64,000 bases of DNA, taken from Rubripirellula reticaptiva (GTDB taxonomy: Bacteria; Planctomycetota; Planctomycetia; Pirellulales; Pirellulaceae). The stretch is from assembly GCF_007860175.1 (NCBI RefSeq), contig NZ_SJPX01000005.1, positions 806,001-870,000 of the forward strand, in the 5' to 3' direction. Positions 51,707 to 61,078 of the stretch are shown piece by piece. A model generated the notes under the pieces. It ran no database searches and was not told where the DNA came from. It saw nothing but the letters and a program-made list of their open reading frames with translations. The position numbers and the translations under genes are program-made. Position 1 is the first letter of the stretch. The number at the start of each line of letters is the position of its first letter.

Positions 51707-53266
51707 ATGAATACGACGATCGCCTTCTACTGCCTGATCTCGCTGATAGCCGGATCCGGCATCACGTTTGGGCTGTTCAAAGCCAACGATAAAAAGCGAA
51801 CTGAAAAAGCGAACGAAGAAGCCGAAAGGCTACTCGCCGCGGCTCGCGCCAATGCCGAAACCCATCGCGCCGAGTTGCTGCTTGCAGCCAAAGAATCGGC
51901 GCTGAACGTCAAAGCATCCGCCGATGAAGAACTGGCGGCCGGACGCAAAACGCTATTGATTCGCGAACAGAAACTCGACCGACGGGACGAGCAACTGCAC
52001 CAACAAGAAGACTCGCTGCGAAAAGCCCAACGCGGTCTCGAGAGCAGCCAGACTCGCTTGGCAACTCAGATGAAAGGCGTTTCGGATCAACGCGTCATGC
52101 TGGAAAAGAAGCTGAAAGAGCAGCAAACGATTCTGGAAACGGCTAGCGGTATGTCGCGAGCCGAAGCGACCGAAAAACTGATGGCGTCGCTGGAACAGGA
52201 TCTCGAACACGAACGCGGCTCGGTTCTGCTGAAACACAAGAAGAAAATGGCCGACTTGGTCAACGCTCAGGCTCGTGAAATCCTTTTGACCGCGATCCAG
52301 CGTTACTCGTCCGCCCATACCGCCGAATCGACCACCAGCACCGTGGACGTGCCGACCGACGATATGAAGGGCCGTATCATTGGCCGCGAAGGTCGCAACA
52401 TCCGCGCGTTCGAAAAAGCAACTGGCGTCGATGTCATCATCGATGACACGCCGGGCGTCGTCATCGTCAGTGGATTTGATCCGGTCCGACGCGAAATCGC
52501 TCGCCAGTCGCTCGGTGCGTTGATCGCCGACGGCCGCATCCACCCTTCCAAGATCGAAGAAGTCGTCGAAGAGACCACCAAAAAGATCGACGGCTTCATC
52601 ATGCAGAAGGGCCGCGAGGCGGCCGACGAAGTCAACGTGCCGGGACTGCACGACAAGATCATCCACATGCTCGGACGGCTGCATTTCCGGACTTCGTACA
52701 GCCAAAACGTGCTGCGGCACAGCGTCGAGGTCGCGTTCATTTCCGGCCTTGTCGCAGAAATGATCGGCATGGACGGCGACCTGGCTCGCCGCTGTGGATT
52801 GCTGCACGACATCGGCAAAGCCGCCGACCACGAACTCGAAGGCGGCCACCCGAAAATCGGTGCCGATTTGCTACGACGACACAGCGAAGGCCCCGAAGTC
52901 GTGCATGCGGCGCTGGGCCACCATGACGAAATCGTCACCGAGCACCCGTACACCATGCTGGTCGCGACGGCCGACGCGTGCAGCGCCAGCCGCCCGGGCG
53001 CTCGCCGGGAATCGCTGGAACGTTACGTCAAACGGATGGAGGAACTGGAATCGATCGCGAACCGTTTCGACGGCGTTCGGCAAGCGTTCGCAATCAGCGC
53101 GGGCCGCGAATTACGTGTGATCGTGGCCAGCGAAAAGACGACCGACGAACAGGCTGCCTCGATCTGCCACGACATCGCCAAAGCCTTCGAGTCAGAGCTT
53201 ACTTACCCAGGCGAGATCAAAGTCACGGTCGTCCGCGAAGCCCGATTTATGGCGACCGCCAAATAG
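51707..53266 (+). CDS. rny: Ribonuclease Y
   Basis: A 519-residue membrane-anchored endoribonuclease that starts mRNA decay. A short N-terminal transmembrane segment ([21 protein letters not shown]) is followed by a long coiled coil (about 25-190), a KH domain with [15 protein letters not shown], and an HD domain with [16 protein letters not shown] and [12 protein letters not shown] (metal-binding His-Asp). Length and order match RNase Y of Firmicutes. The ATG at 51707 begins the membrane helix. It is a single gene, followed by ~300 bases before pstS. Confidence 0.97.
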   Translation: MNTTIAFYCLISLIAGSGITFGLFKANDKKRTEKANEEAERLLAAARANAETHRAELLLAAKESALNVKASADEELAAGRKTLLIREQKLDRRDEQLHQQEDSLRKAQRGLESSQTRLATQMKGVSDQRVMLEKKLKEQQTILETASGMSRAEATEKLMASLEQDLEHERGSVLLKHKKKMADLVNAQAREILLTAIQRYSSAHTAESTTSTVDVPTDDMKGRIIGREGRNIRAFEKATGVDVIIDDTPGVVIVSGFDPVRREIARQSLGALIADGRIHPSKIEEVVEETTKKIDGFIMQKGREAADEVNVPGLHDKIIHMLGRLHFRTSYSQNVLRHSVEVAFISGLVAEMIGMDGDLARRCGLLHDIGKAADHELEGGHPKIGADLLRRHSEGPEVVHAALGHHDEIVTEHPYTMLVATADACSASRPGARRESLERYVKRMEELESIANRFDGVRQAFAISAGRELRVIVASEKTTDEQAASICHDIAKAFESELTYPGEIKVTVVREARFMATAK

Positions 53267-53575
53267 TGAATGTTCTGTTAAGTTTACGTGAAGAAAAAGA
53301 CCGGTGCGTGCGGTACGCCGGTCGATTGCCGCTGCGGCAGTGCCACTTTCGAACCGACCGAGCACCGGTTTGACAGGGCTCCACTATGTCAGATCTCATC
53401 TGCGTCTAAACTTAACGAAGCGTTCGAAATCGACCGAGCTAGCAGTCATCCAACCTTCGAGCCTTCTCAATTGTGAAGAATCAGTCTCCGTCGATTCTTC
53501 ACCGGTAGCGTGTGAGAAAGCGTCATTCATAATCGCGGGCCCGTTCTCGTTTCAAGTCTATCGGAGCTCCCATTG
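53267..53575. promoter_or_regulatory. Intergenic region upstream of pstS with a distant inverted repeat
   Basis: About 310 bases with no gene. GTTAAGTTTA at 53277-53286 recurs inverted as TAAACTTAAC at 53407-53416. The sequence around the first copy could be a degenerate Pho-type box, but no standard PhoB repeat is clear. A GC-rich stem (GACCGG with CCGGTC, about 53299-53323) follows the rny stop and might end its transcript, but lacks a T-tract. Confidence 0.35.
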
Positions 53576-54649
53576 ATGAAATTCACACGCCCCCCAGTTG
53601 CATTAATAGCCATGGTCGCCCTTGGGTTGCTGGTTGGCTGCGATTCGTCCAAGACCACGACTTCGGCGCCAACCGCCGACAGCGTTCAAACCGACTCGGC
53701 AAGCGAGTCTACATTGGTCGGCGACATCAAGATCGACGGCAGCAGTACGGTTCAACCGATCAGTGACGCAATCCGCGAAGCCTTCATTGCCCAACATCCC
53801 GGCGTCAAAATCACTGTCGGCGGCGAAGGAACCGGAAACGGATTCAAAGAGTTCTACGGCAAGGCAACGGACATCTCCGATGCGTCCCGCCCAATCAAGC
53901 CCGGCGAACTCGAAAAGGCCCAAGCTGCTGGCGTTAAATTTGTCGAGCTAGCAGTCGCTTACGACGGTTTGACAATTGCGATCAACCCAGACAACGACTG
54001 GGTCAAGTCATTGACAGTCGAGCAACTGGAAAAGATTTTCGTCGGCAAAGACGCAGCGAAAAAGTGGAAGGACGTTGACCCCAGTTGGCCTGACCAAGAA
54101 ATCAAAATTTTCTCGCCGGGAACCGGTTCGGGTACTTACGATTACTTCAAAGAAGTCGTCGCTGACAAACAAGAAATGCGTGGCGACATGACACTGAACG
54201 AAAACGACAACGTGCTGGTTCAAGGCGTTGCCGGCAACAAGTTCTCGATTGGATTCTTTGGTGTTGCCTACTACACGCAAAACGCGTCGATCTTGAAGGC
54301 GGTCCCAATCGTCAACCCAGAAATCAACGAACCGGTTTTGCCCACGACTGAAAACATTGCATCGGGCAAGTACGCTCCGTTCAGCCGCCCGCTGTTCATT
54401 TATGTCAGCGAAGAATCGCTTGCTCGCGCCGAAGTACAGACGTTTGTCGAGTTCTATCTGGAAAACGTGTCGACGTTCTGTGCCGAAGGAAAAGTCGACT
54501 ACGTCCAACTGCCCGGCGACTTATTTGAGCGCACCATGACGATCTTCGACGATGTGACCACCGGAACGCATTTCATCGACGCCGACGGCAATTCACGTGA
54601 AGGCGCGTTCGCAGAACTGTACGTTGCCGAAAGCTTAGACGCGAAGTAA
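53576..54649 (+). CDS. pstS: Phosphate ABC transporter substrate-binding lipoprotein PstS
   Basis: A 357-residue periplasmic phosphate-binding lipoprotein. The signal peptide ends in a lipobox (LLVGC, Cys22). The phosphate-loop region DGSSTVQPISDAI, TVGGEGTGNGFKEF, ISDASRPIK and SPGTGSGTYDYF are typical PstS ligand segments. The ATG at 53576 with CGGAG upstream is chosen over the TTG directly before it. It is first in a pstSCAB-phoU operon and is probably induced when phosphate is scarce. No phoR/phoB genes are in the window. Confidence 0.95.
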   Translation: MKFTRPPVALIAMVALGLLVGCDSSKTTTSAPTADSVQTDSASESTLVGDIKIDGSSTVQPISDAIREAFIAQHPGVKITVGGEGTGNGFKEFYGKATDISDASRPIKPGELEKAQAAGVKFVELAVAYDGLTIAINPDNDWVKSLTVEQLEKIFVGKDAAKKWKDVDPSWPDQEIKIFSPGTGSGTYDYFKEVVADKQEMRGDMTLNENDNVLVQGVAGNKFSIGFFGVAYYTQNASILKAVPIVNPEINEPVLPTTENIASGKYAPFSRPLFIYVSEESLARAEVQTFVEFYLENVSTFCAEGKVDYVQLPGDLFERTMTIFDDVTTGTHFIDADGNSREGAFAELYVAESLDAK

Positions 54650-54692
54650 GTAACCGTTCGTCCACGAAATCACCTCGATCTCAAAGTCACCG

Positions 54693-55658
54693 ATGTCGGC
54701 TCGTCAGAATACGCCGCTACCCGTAGCTCTGCAAAAACGCAATTTTCGTTCGACCGCGGCCAGCGAGTTCCGCGAGCGATGTGTGGTTGCATTTCTTGCG
54801 ATGTGCGGACTGACGACGGTATTGATCACGGTCTGCATTGTGGGAATGCTGGTGAGCCAGAGCTGGAATTTCTTCCAAAGCGAGCATGTCTCGTTTGGTG
54901 AGTTCCTGACCGGCACCGAGTGGACGGCGTTGCAAAGCCAGGAACTCGAAAACGCCAAGTTCGGGATCTGGCCGCTGCTTAGCGGAACGCTTCGCGTCAC
55001 CGTGATCGCGATGATCATCGCCCTGCCACTGGGCCTGATCACGGCGATCTACCTTTCGGAATTTGCCAGCTACCGAGTTCGCAGCATCCTGAAACCGACG
55101 CTCGAAATCATTGCGGGCATCCCAACGGTCGTACTGGGGTTCTTTGCGATCTTGGTGATCAGCCCATCGTTGCAATGGTTCACTGCTGGTGCGTTCGACA
55201 CATTCAACGCGACCAGCGCAGGTATCGCTGTAGGCATCCTGTGCTTGCCGATGGTCACCAGTTTGTCCGAGGACGCGATGCGAGCAGTGCCGTCGGCGCT
55301 GCGAGACGCTGCGTACGGGCTTGGCAGCACGCCGTTCGAAACTGCGGTAAAAGTTGTGGTGCCAGCCGCCCTTTCGGGAATCATTTCGGCGTTCTTGCTG
55401 GCGTTCAGTCGAGCAATCGGTGAAACGATGGTCGTGGCACTCGCGGCCGGCACGCGAGCAACGGCAACGCTGGATCCTCGCGAGCAATCGCAAACGATGA
55501 CGGGATTCATCGTTGAAATGATCAAGAGCGAAAACGAGTACGGGACCGTCCAATACTTCAGCCTCTATGCCGTCGCGATCACGTTGTTCGTGATCACGTT
55601 TGGAATGACGCTGCTTGGCCAACTGATCCGCCGTCGCTTCCAAGAGTCATATCAATGA
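54693..55658 (+). CDS. pstC: Phosphate ABC transporter permease PstC
   Basis: A 321-residue inner-membrane permease with about six transmembrane helices. It has the N-terminal helix after ECRCVVAFLAMC-like EFRERCVVAFLAMC, the loop FGIWPLLSGTLRVT and the cytoplasmic EAA-type coupling loop ALRDAAYGLGSTPFETAVKVVVPAA. Together with PstA it forms the phosphate channel. The gene follows pstS by 43 bases and overlaps pstA by 4 (ATGA). Confidence 0.95.
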   Translation: MSARQNTPLPVALQKRNFRSTAASEFRERCVVAFLAMCGLTTVLITVCIVGMLVSQSWNFFQSEHVSFGEFLTGTEWTALQSQELENAKFGIWPLLSGTLRVTVIAMIIALPLGLITAIYLSEFASYRVRSILKPTLEIIAGIPTVVLGFFAILVISPSLQWFTAGAFDTFNATSAGIAVGILCLPMVTSLSEDAMRAVPSALRDAAYGLGSTPFETAVKVVVPAALSGIISAFLLAFSRAIGETMVVALAAGTRATATLDPREQSQTMTGFIVEMIKSENEYGTVQYFSLYAVAITLFVITFGMTLLGQLIRRRFQESYQ

Positions 55659-56947
55659 GCGACATGCCAAACGCAGAAGAACGATCCGGCGACGCCCGTT
55701 CGCAACGCAAGTCAAAGCCCGCCGACCCGCTGCCTTCGGCATTGGTCGATCGCGACCAAGTTCAGGCACGCAGCAACGCACAGAAACGCAAGTCTTTCGA
55801 TCGCATGTTTTTCTGGTTGTGCGTCGCGATCGCTTCGTTAAGCGTGGTCGTGTTGGTCGTGCTGTTGGTCTCGATCGGCTTCCAAGGCCAAAGTCGCTTG
55901 ACCAGTGACTTGATCAACAATTCGCATAGCGAATTAGAACCGGCCAAGTCGGGAATGTGGCCGTCAATCATCGGATCGCTGTTGGTGTGCGGAATCTCGG
56001 GCCTTGTTGCTCTGCCACTGGGAATCGGCACTGCCATTTTCTTGGAAGAGTTCAAACCGGCGAATAAGCTGCTGCGAACGCTGCACGGTTTCATTCAGTT
56101 GAACATCGCCAATTTAGCGGGCGTCCCATCGATCGTATTCGGCCTGCTCGGGCTGACCGTGTTTGTTTACATGTTCAACGTGTTCGGACAAATCCAAGTC
56201 AACCGCCCAAGCGACTGGGAGCTGTTCGGCGTCAATCACTATTACCAAGTCCTGTCGCTTGAGCCCGGACAAACGATCCTGGTGCCCCAGCAAGATCAAT
56301 CGCAAACCACCATCAAAATCAGCGAACCCATCGAAGGCATCGACAATGATGGCAACCCGTTCCAGATTGAAATCTGGGACCGAGCATCGGGCCCGAAACC
56401 GGCGGACCGCGAAACGCGTTTGAAAACAGTAAAGAAGGGCGCCGTCGGTGGTTCTTACTCCAAACGGTCCTGGTACTACTTTCGTCTTCCGTTCGGAAAG
56501 AGTTTCCTGGCGGCCGGGCTAACGCTGGGCTTGGTTATTTTGCCCGTCATCATCATCGCGACGCAAGAATCGCTGCGTGCGGTTTCTCCATCGCTTCGTG
56601 AAGCCTCGCTGGGACTTGGCGCCACCCAGTGGCAGACCACTCGCAATATCAGCCTGCCGGCGGCGCTGCCGGGAATATTAACCGGGGCAATCCTAGCGCT
56701 CGGACGCGCGATCGGCGAAGCCGCGCCCGTTTTGGTCGTGCTTGGCGCGGCGATTGCCAAGAACCGAGGCCCCGAAAACCTGATGGATTCGGTCGTGACG
56801 ATGCCAGTTCTGATTTTCAACTGGGCTGGCCGCCCTCAAGACGTGTATCAACAATTGGCTGCGGCTGCCATCATCGTGTTGCTTGTCGTTCTGCTAGCAC
56901 TAAACTCAGTAGCAATCTACGTTCGCCATAAAGTCCAATCGCGGTAA
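55655..56947 (+). CDS. pstA: Phosphate ABC transporter permease PstA with a large inserted segment
   Basis: A 430-residue permease, much longer than the usual ~280-300. The cytoplasmic N-terminus is ~50 residues. The family core is split: helices with [14 protein letters not shown] and [19 protein letters not shown] come first, then about 100 soluble residues (about 179-278, containing [14 protein letters not shown] and [14 protein letters not shown]), then [15 protein letters not shown], the coupling loop [23 protein letters not shown] and the last helices. The insert lies where a periplasmic loop is expected. It overlaps pstC by 4 bases. The insert has no recognised domain. Confidence 0.93.
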   Translation: MSDMPNAEERSGDARSQRKSKPADPLPSALVDRDQVQARSNAQKRKSFDRMFFWLCVAIASLSVVVLVVLLVSIGFQGQSRLTSDLINNSHSELEPAKSGMWPSIIGSLLVCGISGLVALPLGIGTAIFLEEFKPANKLLRTLHGFIQLNIANLAGVPSIVFGLLGLTVFVYMFNVFGQIQVNRPSDWELFGVNHYYQVLSLEPGQTILVPQQDQSQTTIKISEPIEGIDNDGNPFQIEIWDRASGPKPADRETRLKTVKKGAVGGSYSKRSWYYFRLPFGKSFLAAGLTLGLVILPVIIIATQESLRAVSPSLREASLGLGATQWQTTRNISLPAALPGILTGAILALGRAIGEAAPVLVVLGAAIAKNRGPENLMDSVVTMPVLIFNWAGRPQDVYQQLAAAAIIVLLVVLLALNSVAIYVRHKVQSR

Positions 56948-56979
56948 CTGAAATTTTTACGCCTTCCAGCAACGCTTCT

Positions 56980-57843
56980 ATGACCGCTGACCCATCGCCC
57001 ACGAACGTCGAATCGACAATCGCCGATTCAACGGTAAAGCAGGATCCGCTGCCTAACCGTGCGTCCAATCCTGCGCCCAAGCCGGATTCGCAGACGCTGA
57101 TCAAGATTGAAAATTTCGACGCCTATTATGGTGATTTCCAAGCAATCCATTCGCTCGACATCCAGATCCCACAAAACAAGGTCACCGCATTCATCGGGCC
57201 AAGCGGATGCGGGAAAAGCACCTTGCTACGGTGGATCAACCGGATGAATGACACGGTCCCATCGGCACACGCCAATGGGACACTGCGAATGGGCGACCTC
57301 GATATTCTGGCGTCAACGACGGACGCCGTTTCTTTGCGGCGTCAAGTTGGAATCGTCTTTCAAAAACCCAACCCGTTCCCTAAGTCGATCTACGACAACG
57401 TTGCCTTCGGACCGCGACTGCACATGCGACTGACGAAGTCCGAACTGGACGAATTGGTGGAATGGTCGCTGCAAAAAGCTGCCGTTTGGGAAGAAGTCAA
57501 AGATCGCTTAAAAAAACCTGCACTCGGCTTGTCCGGCGGCCAACAACAACGCTTGTGCATTGCCCGTGCGATCGCCGTCGGTCCAAAAGTCCTGTTGATG
57601 GATGAACCTTGCAGTGCCCTGGATCCATCGAGCACGCTTGCGATCGAAGACCTAATGGATGAGCTTCGCGACCAATACACGATCGTGATTGTCACCCACA
57701 ATATGCAACAAGCATCCCGGTGCAGCGACAAAACGGCGTTTTTCTTCGAAGGCCGACTCGTCGAATTCGGCGAAACCGAGCAGGTGTTCACGCTGCCCAA
57801 AAAACAACAAACCGAAGACTACGTTAGCGGCCGTTTCGGATAA
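56980..57843 (+). CDS. pstB: Phosphate ABC transporter ATP-binding protein PstB
   Basis: A 287-residue ABC ATPase that powers phosphate uptake. Walker A is GPSGCGKST, the Q-loop is in [12 protein letters not shown], the signature is LSGGQQQRL, Walker [13 protein letters not shown] and the H-loop [11 protein letters not shown]. The ~45 residues before the domain (Pro/Asn/Ser-rich) are not part of the usual PstB, which starts near [11 protein letters not shown]. The gene begins 32 bases after pstA. Confidence 0.97.
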   Translation: MTADPSPTNVESTIADSTVKQDPLPNRASNPAPKPDSQTLIKIENFDAYYGDFQAIHSLDIQIPQNKVTAFIGPSGCGKSTLLRWINRMNDTVPSAHANGTLRMGDLDILASTTDAVSLRRQVGIVFQKPNPFPKSIYDNVAFGPRLHMRLTKSELDELVEWSLQKAAVWEEVKDRLKKPALGLSGGQQQRLCIARAIAVGPKVLLMDEPCSALDPSSTLAIEDLMDELRDQYTIVIVTHNMQQASRCSDKTAFFFEGRLVEFGETEQVFTLPKKQQTEDYVSGRFG

Positions 57844-57988
57844 GCCACACGTTGCTTCGACATCGCGACGTTGTTTCATCGCCGTGACGCCAGAAACAAA
57901 CTTGCGCCAATGTGGTTTATAAAGCGGCGAGACTCAGTCGGTCCCGATCCGCATCATTTATTCTCTTTTAAACGTACAGCCACCAAGT

Positions 57989-58666
57989 ATGACCAAGCAT
58001 CTCGAACGCGAATTGGAAACACTACGCAGTAAGTTGGTCGCCCAATTCGGCATCGTTGAACAGATGATTCAATTGGCGGTACGCTCGCTGGTCGAGCGGC
58101 GAACCGACTTGGCCGACCGTGTGATTCAGTCCGACGACGAAGTCGACCAAGCCGACATCCAAATCGAAGAAGAATGCCTAAAATTGCTAGCCCTGCATCA
58201 ACCGGTCGCCACCGACATGCGATGGTTGATCTGCGTGGTGAAGGTCAATGGTGAACTTGAACGTATGGCAGACTTAGCATGCAACATGGCCGAGCGAGCC
58301 AAATCGCTAGACCTTTTCCCGCTCTTCCCCGTTCCCGAGGAATTGACCGAAATGGTGGTGACTACCAACAAAATGGTCAAAATTTCGCTCGATGCTTTCA
58401 TCGAACGTGATCCAGTCAAAGCGAACGAAGCGATCCAACTTGACGATCTTATCGATACCATGAACCGTGTCGTAATCGACCAATTACACGAAACGATGCG
58501 TTCCGATCCGGACTTGATCGAACCAGCCGTTCACTGCTTCAGTGCGTCTCGTCACCTGGAACGAATCGCCGACTTGGCCGAGAACATCTCCGAAGACGTG
58601 ATCTACATGGTCACAGGCGAAATCGTCCGTCACAAACACGGGTCGACATCCCAACCACCGAACTAG
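57989..58666 (+). CDS. phoU: Phosphate-specific transport system accessory protein PhoU
   Basis: A 225-residue all-helical protein made of two three-helix repeats, with the PhoU metal-binding-like segments VDQADIQIEEECLKLLALHQPVA and ERMADLACNMAERA in the first repeat and RHLERIADLAENISEDVIYMV in the second. PhoU links PstSCAB to the phosphate sensor kinase and limits uptake. It is 145 bases after pstB and probably in the same operon, although the gap could hold a separate promoter. It converges with the CAAX-type protease gene. Confidence 0.95.
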   Translation: MTKHLERELETLRSKLVAQFGIVEQMIQLAVRSLVERRTDLADRVIQSDDEVDQADIQIEEECLKLLALHQPVATDMRWLICVVKVNGELERMADLACNMAERAKSLDLFPLFPVPEELTEMVVTTNKMVKISLDAFIERDPVKANEAIQLDDLIDTMNRVVIDQLHETMRSDPDLIEPAVHCFSASRHLERIADLAENISEDVIYMVTGEIVRHKHGSTSQPPN

Positions 58667-58747
58667 ACCCGTCTGCGGCTCAAGTCTTGGGAACAGTCCG
58701 TATCGAAAATCAAGTTACGGTAAAAAACTCACTCGCTGTTCCGTCTT

Positions 58748-59497
58748 CTAGACAAAAAACCAAAGCGACATTGGCGTGCCATCCCCGCTAGTGAAGTGAT
58801 CGTTCAACATCATGGTCGCGACCAAAATTGATGCGTTCGTAGCGGCATGGACGGCAATCAGTGCGAACAAGTCTTTGCGATAATAGAACCACAGGTTGGT
58901 GGTCACCGCCCAAGGCAGCATGACCCACGCTTCCCACAACTGGTGAGTCGCCAAAAAGACCGCCACCACGACCAGAAAACTTCGCCATGTGAACCGAGCC
59001 ACCGGAACTTTTCGATAATCCGATTCGTCGCCGTTTGGATCCAACACATCCGCGAACCGCATCAAAAAACTACGCATGAAAATCTCTTCCATCCATGGCG
59101 TTACAATCGCGTAGCCCAGCATCCGAATGGCCATGACTAGCGGAACCAACGAGGCACCGGCCATCAGTGGATTCATTTCCGTCGCGTCAAATTCAGGCTG
59201 CAGGTTCGGAAACAAGATGAACGGAGCCATCCACATCGCGGCCAGCCCAACGCCAAGCAAGATATCCACCGCCGTCATCGCCGTCACGTGAAAACGCAGC
59301 TCGGGATACTCGCCCCGTCGCCAAAAGTAAATCAGCAAGCCAAGCGGAACCGCAACTCTCACCGCCAACATTGCTGCGGCACCTGCTTCGCCAACTCGCG
59401 CAGAAATTTCGATCAACAACAAAAACGCCATGATCGGCGTCACATAAGGCCAGTAAGATTCGCTTGGCTGACGTTGCGGTTGAGCGGATTCCGTCAT
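58748..59497 (-). CDS. CPBP/CAAX family intramembrane metalloprotease (PEP-CTERM-associated type)
   Basis: A 249-residue membrane protein with about seven hydrophobic segments. The Abi/CAAX protease core is EEIFMRSFLMR (EExxxR), with the later HQLWEAWVMLP and AVHAATNAS segments holding the metal-ligand His and Asn. The family includes CAAX prenyl protease-related proteins that track with PEP-CTERM/exosortase systems; a PEP-CTERM protein is coded at 27.1 kb here. The ATG at 59497 begins just before the first helix. The mqnD stop lies 4 bases upstream of this start, so the gene may be co-transcribed with the menaquinone genes. Confidence 0.85.
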   Translation of the reverse strand: MTESAQPQRQPSESYWPYVTPIMAFLLLIEISARVGEAGAAAMLAVRVAVPLGLLIYFWRRGEYPELRFHVTAMTAVDILLGVGLAAMWMAPFILFPNLQPEFDATEMNPLMAGASLVPLVMAIRMLGYAIVTPWMEEIFMRSFLMRFADVLDPNGDESDYRKVPVARFTWRSFLVVVAVFLATHQLWEAWVMLPWAVTTNLWFYYRKDLFALIAVHAATNASILVATMMLNDHFTSGDGTPMSLWFFV

Positions 59498-59501
59498 TGA
59501 C

Positions 59502-60365
59502 TCACTTTCCGTTTTCACACGACCAAACTTCGATCGCAGGCGCGGCATCCGCGACTAGCCCGATCGACCGAGCCATTTCCGATAGCCGCCCAAGCGACGC
59601 GCGGCCGATATCGCCCAAATCGATCGTCCAATCATTGACGTAAAGCTGGACGTGCTGCATCAACACGTCGTCATTGAATTCTTGTGCGTGCTTGCGCATC
59701 GTTGGCATCGCGGTGACCGGATCCGCCATCGCCACTTCAAGCGACTGACGAATAACCGATTGGACCTTGGCGATCGTTTCATCACCAAGACTACGATTGG
59801 CAACGATCCCGCCAAGCGGCAGCGGAGACTGCGTGGCCTGTTCCCATCGCGTCCCCAGGTCTTCGACCAAAAACAAGCCTTCGCTTTCCCAAGTGAATCG
59901 CCCTTCGTGAATGCAGACCCCAAAATCAGCATCATGATTCGCTAACCGTGGCATGATGTCCGAAAACACACATTGCTCGGTGCGAGTAGTGTTCGGATAG
60001 AACAGCGAAAACAGCAACGTCGCCGTCGTATGACGCCCCGGGCACAGAGTTACAAGTTGCGGTGATGCCGGTGTCGGAACTTGATTCTCGGTGGCCGCTA
60101 ACAACAGCGGCCCCACACCGAAACCTAGCGCCGATCCGCTGGGCAAAACGACTGTTTTGTCGGTCATCAACAGTGCGGCGTGAAAGCTTGCTTTGGCGAC
60201 ATCAAAATCACCTGCAAACAATCGATCATTCAGTTGCTGAATGTCGATCAATTCAGTTTCAAAATTCAGACCCTGCCAATCAACACGGCGATCCATCAGC
60301 GCAGCAAACGCGAACGTATCATTCGGACAAGTCGAAATCCCAAGTCGAATCGGAGTCTTGTTCAT
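59502..60365 (-). CDS. mqnD: 1,4-dihydroxy-6-naphthoate synthase (menaquinone futalosine pathway)
   Basis: A 287-residue periplasmic-binding-protein-like fold enzyme of the futalosine menaquinone pathway. The MqnD signature STCPNDTFAFAAL, FETELIDIQQLND, VAKASFHAALLM and the later ICVHEGRFTWE are visible; it cleaves cyclic dehypoxanthine futalosine to 1,4-dihydroxy-6-naphthoate. The ATG at 60365 overlaps the mqnB stop by 4 bases (ATGA), so the two are translationally coupled. mqnA and mqnC are not in the window. Confidence 0.92.
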   Translation of the reverse strand: MNKTPIRLGISTCPNDTFAFAALMDRRVDWQGLNFETELIDIQQLNDRLFAGDFDVAKASFHAALLMTDKTVVLPSGSALGFGVGPLLLAATENQVPTPASPQLVTLCPGRHTTATLLFSLFYPNTTRTEQCVFSDIMPRLANHDADFGVCIHEGRFTWESEGLFLVEDLGTRWEQATQSPLPLGGIVANRSLGDETIAKVQSVIRQSLEVAMADPVTAMPTMRKHAQEFNDDVLMQHVQLYVNDWTIDLGDIGRASLGRLSEMARSIGLVADAAPAIEVWSCENGK

Positions 60366-61048
60366 GTTTCCGTTGGATTCCAAGTGCGGTGGATCAATGT
60401 TGCTGCAAGCGTTGCCGCCGACGCCAGTGCATCGTCGATTCGCCAATTCGAATGATCGCGGTCACCCACAACATTGGACAACCCGCGAACGATCTGCAGT
60501 GAGACGCCCGCCAGCGAACAGGCAGTCGCAACACCAAAACCTTCCATGTCTTCAGCAACTGCGCCGGGATAAAACGTGCGGCGACGACCGGCATCTTGCA
60601 AGTTCGCCGAAGCCGCCGGGCAGGTCAACAGTTTACCAGCACAGGGCACACCTGGAACAAAGGTTGAAACCAACGGCAACACGTCGCCAATGATCGGACG
60701 AGTCCCATCGGCACCAAACTGATGCCACCCCAGCGATTCTGCGGATTGAAAATCGTCGCCTGATCCGACTCCGATGCCATCACAAATGACCTCATCAAAC
60801 CGGCAGCTCGTCCCAACTGGATACTGTCGCTGATCGAATGTCCCAGCAATCCCAATCAACAGCACTCGGTCGGGTTGGTAGCGGGCAATCAACGCCGCCG
60901 TCCGTGCGGCCGCAGCAATCGGCCCAAACCCGCACAACTGGAACGCGCAGGGCTCGATCGAATGGGAGTGGTCCGCAAGACTTGCACTTAGCACCGGACG
61001 CAAACGCTGCATCTCGATCGACGTAGGTACAAGAATAAGATCAGTCAC
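60362..61048 (-). CDS. mqnB: Futalosine hydrolase
   Basis: A 228-residue nucleoside phosphorylase/hydrolase-fold protein that removes hypoxanthine from futalosine. It has GFGPIAAAARTAALI, VLLIGIAGTF near the active site, the AVAEDMEGFGVATAC segment with the ribose-binding Met-Glu, and LRGLSNVVGDRDHSNW-like RGLSNVVGDRDHSNW with the base-binding Asp. The start is GTG at 61048. It precedes mqnD with a 4-base overlap and follows tsaD after about 30 bases on the same strand. The futalosine role rests on the mqnD neighbour as well as sequence. Confidence 0.9.
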   Translation of the reverse strand: MTDLILVPTSIEMQRLRPVLSASLADHSHSIEPCAFQLCGFGPIAAAARTAALIARYQPDRVLLIGIAGTFDQRQYPVGTSCRFDEVICDGIGVGSGDDFQSAESLGWHQFGADGTRPIIGDVLPLVSTFVPGVPCAGKLLTCPAASANLQDAGRRRTFYPGAVAEDMEGFGVATACSLAGVSLQIVRGLSNVVGDRDHSNWRIDDALASAATLAATLIHRTWNPTET

Positions 61049-61078
61049 GGACGAAAACTCTTTGAGAAAATGAAAACG

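Noticed and set aside
51418-51792. Possible 124-codon gene upstream of rny
   Set aside because: It overlaps the rny start in another frame, has no domain and is probably the rny leader.
51953-52849. Open frame of 298 codons on the minus strand
   Set aside because: Antisense to rny, which has complete KH and HD motifs. No start signal or domain.
54717-55643. Open frame of 308 codons on the minus strand
   Set aside because: Antisense to pstC within an intact pst operon; Arg/Gln/His-rich without a domain.
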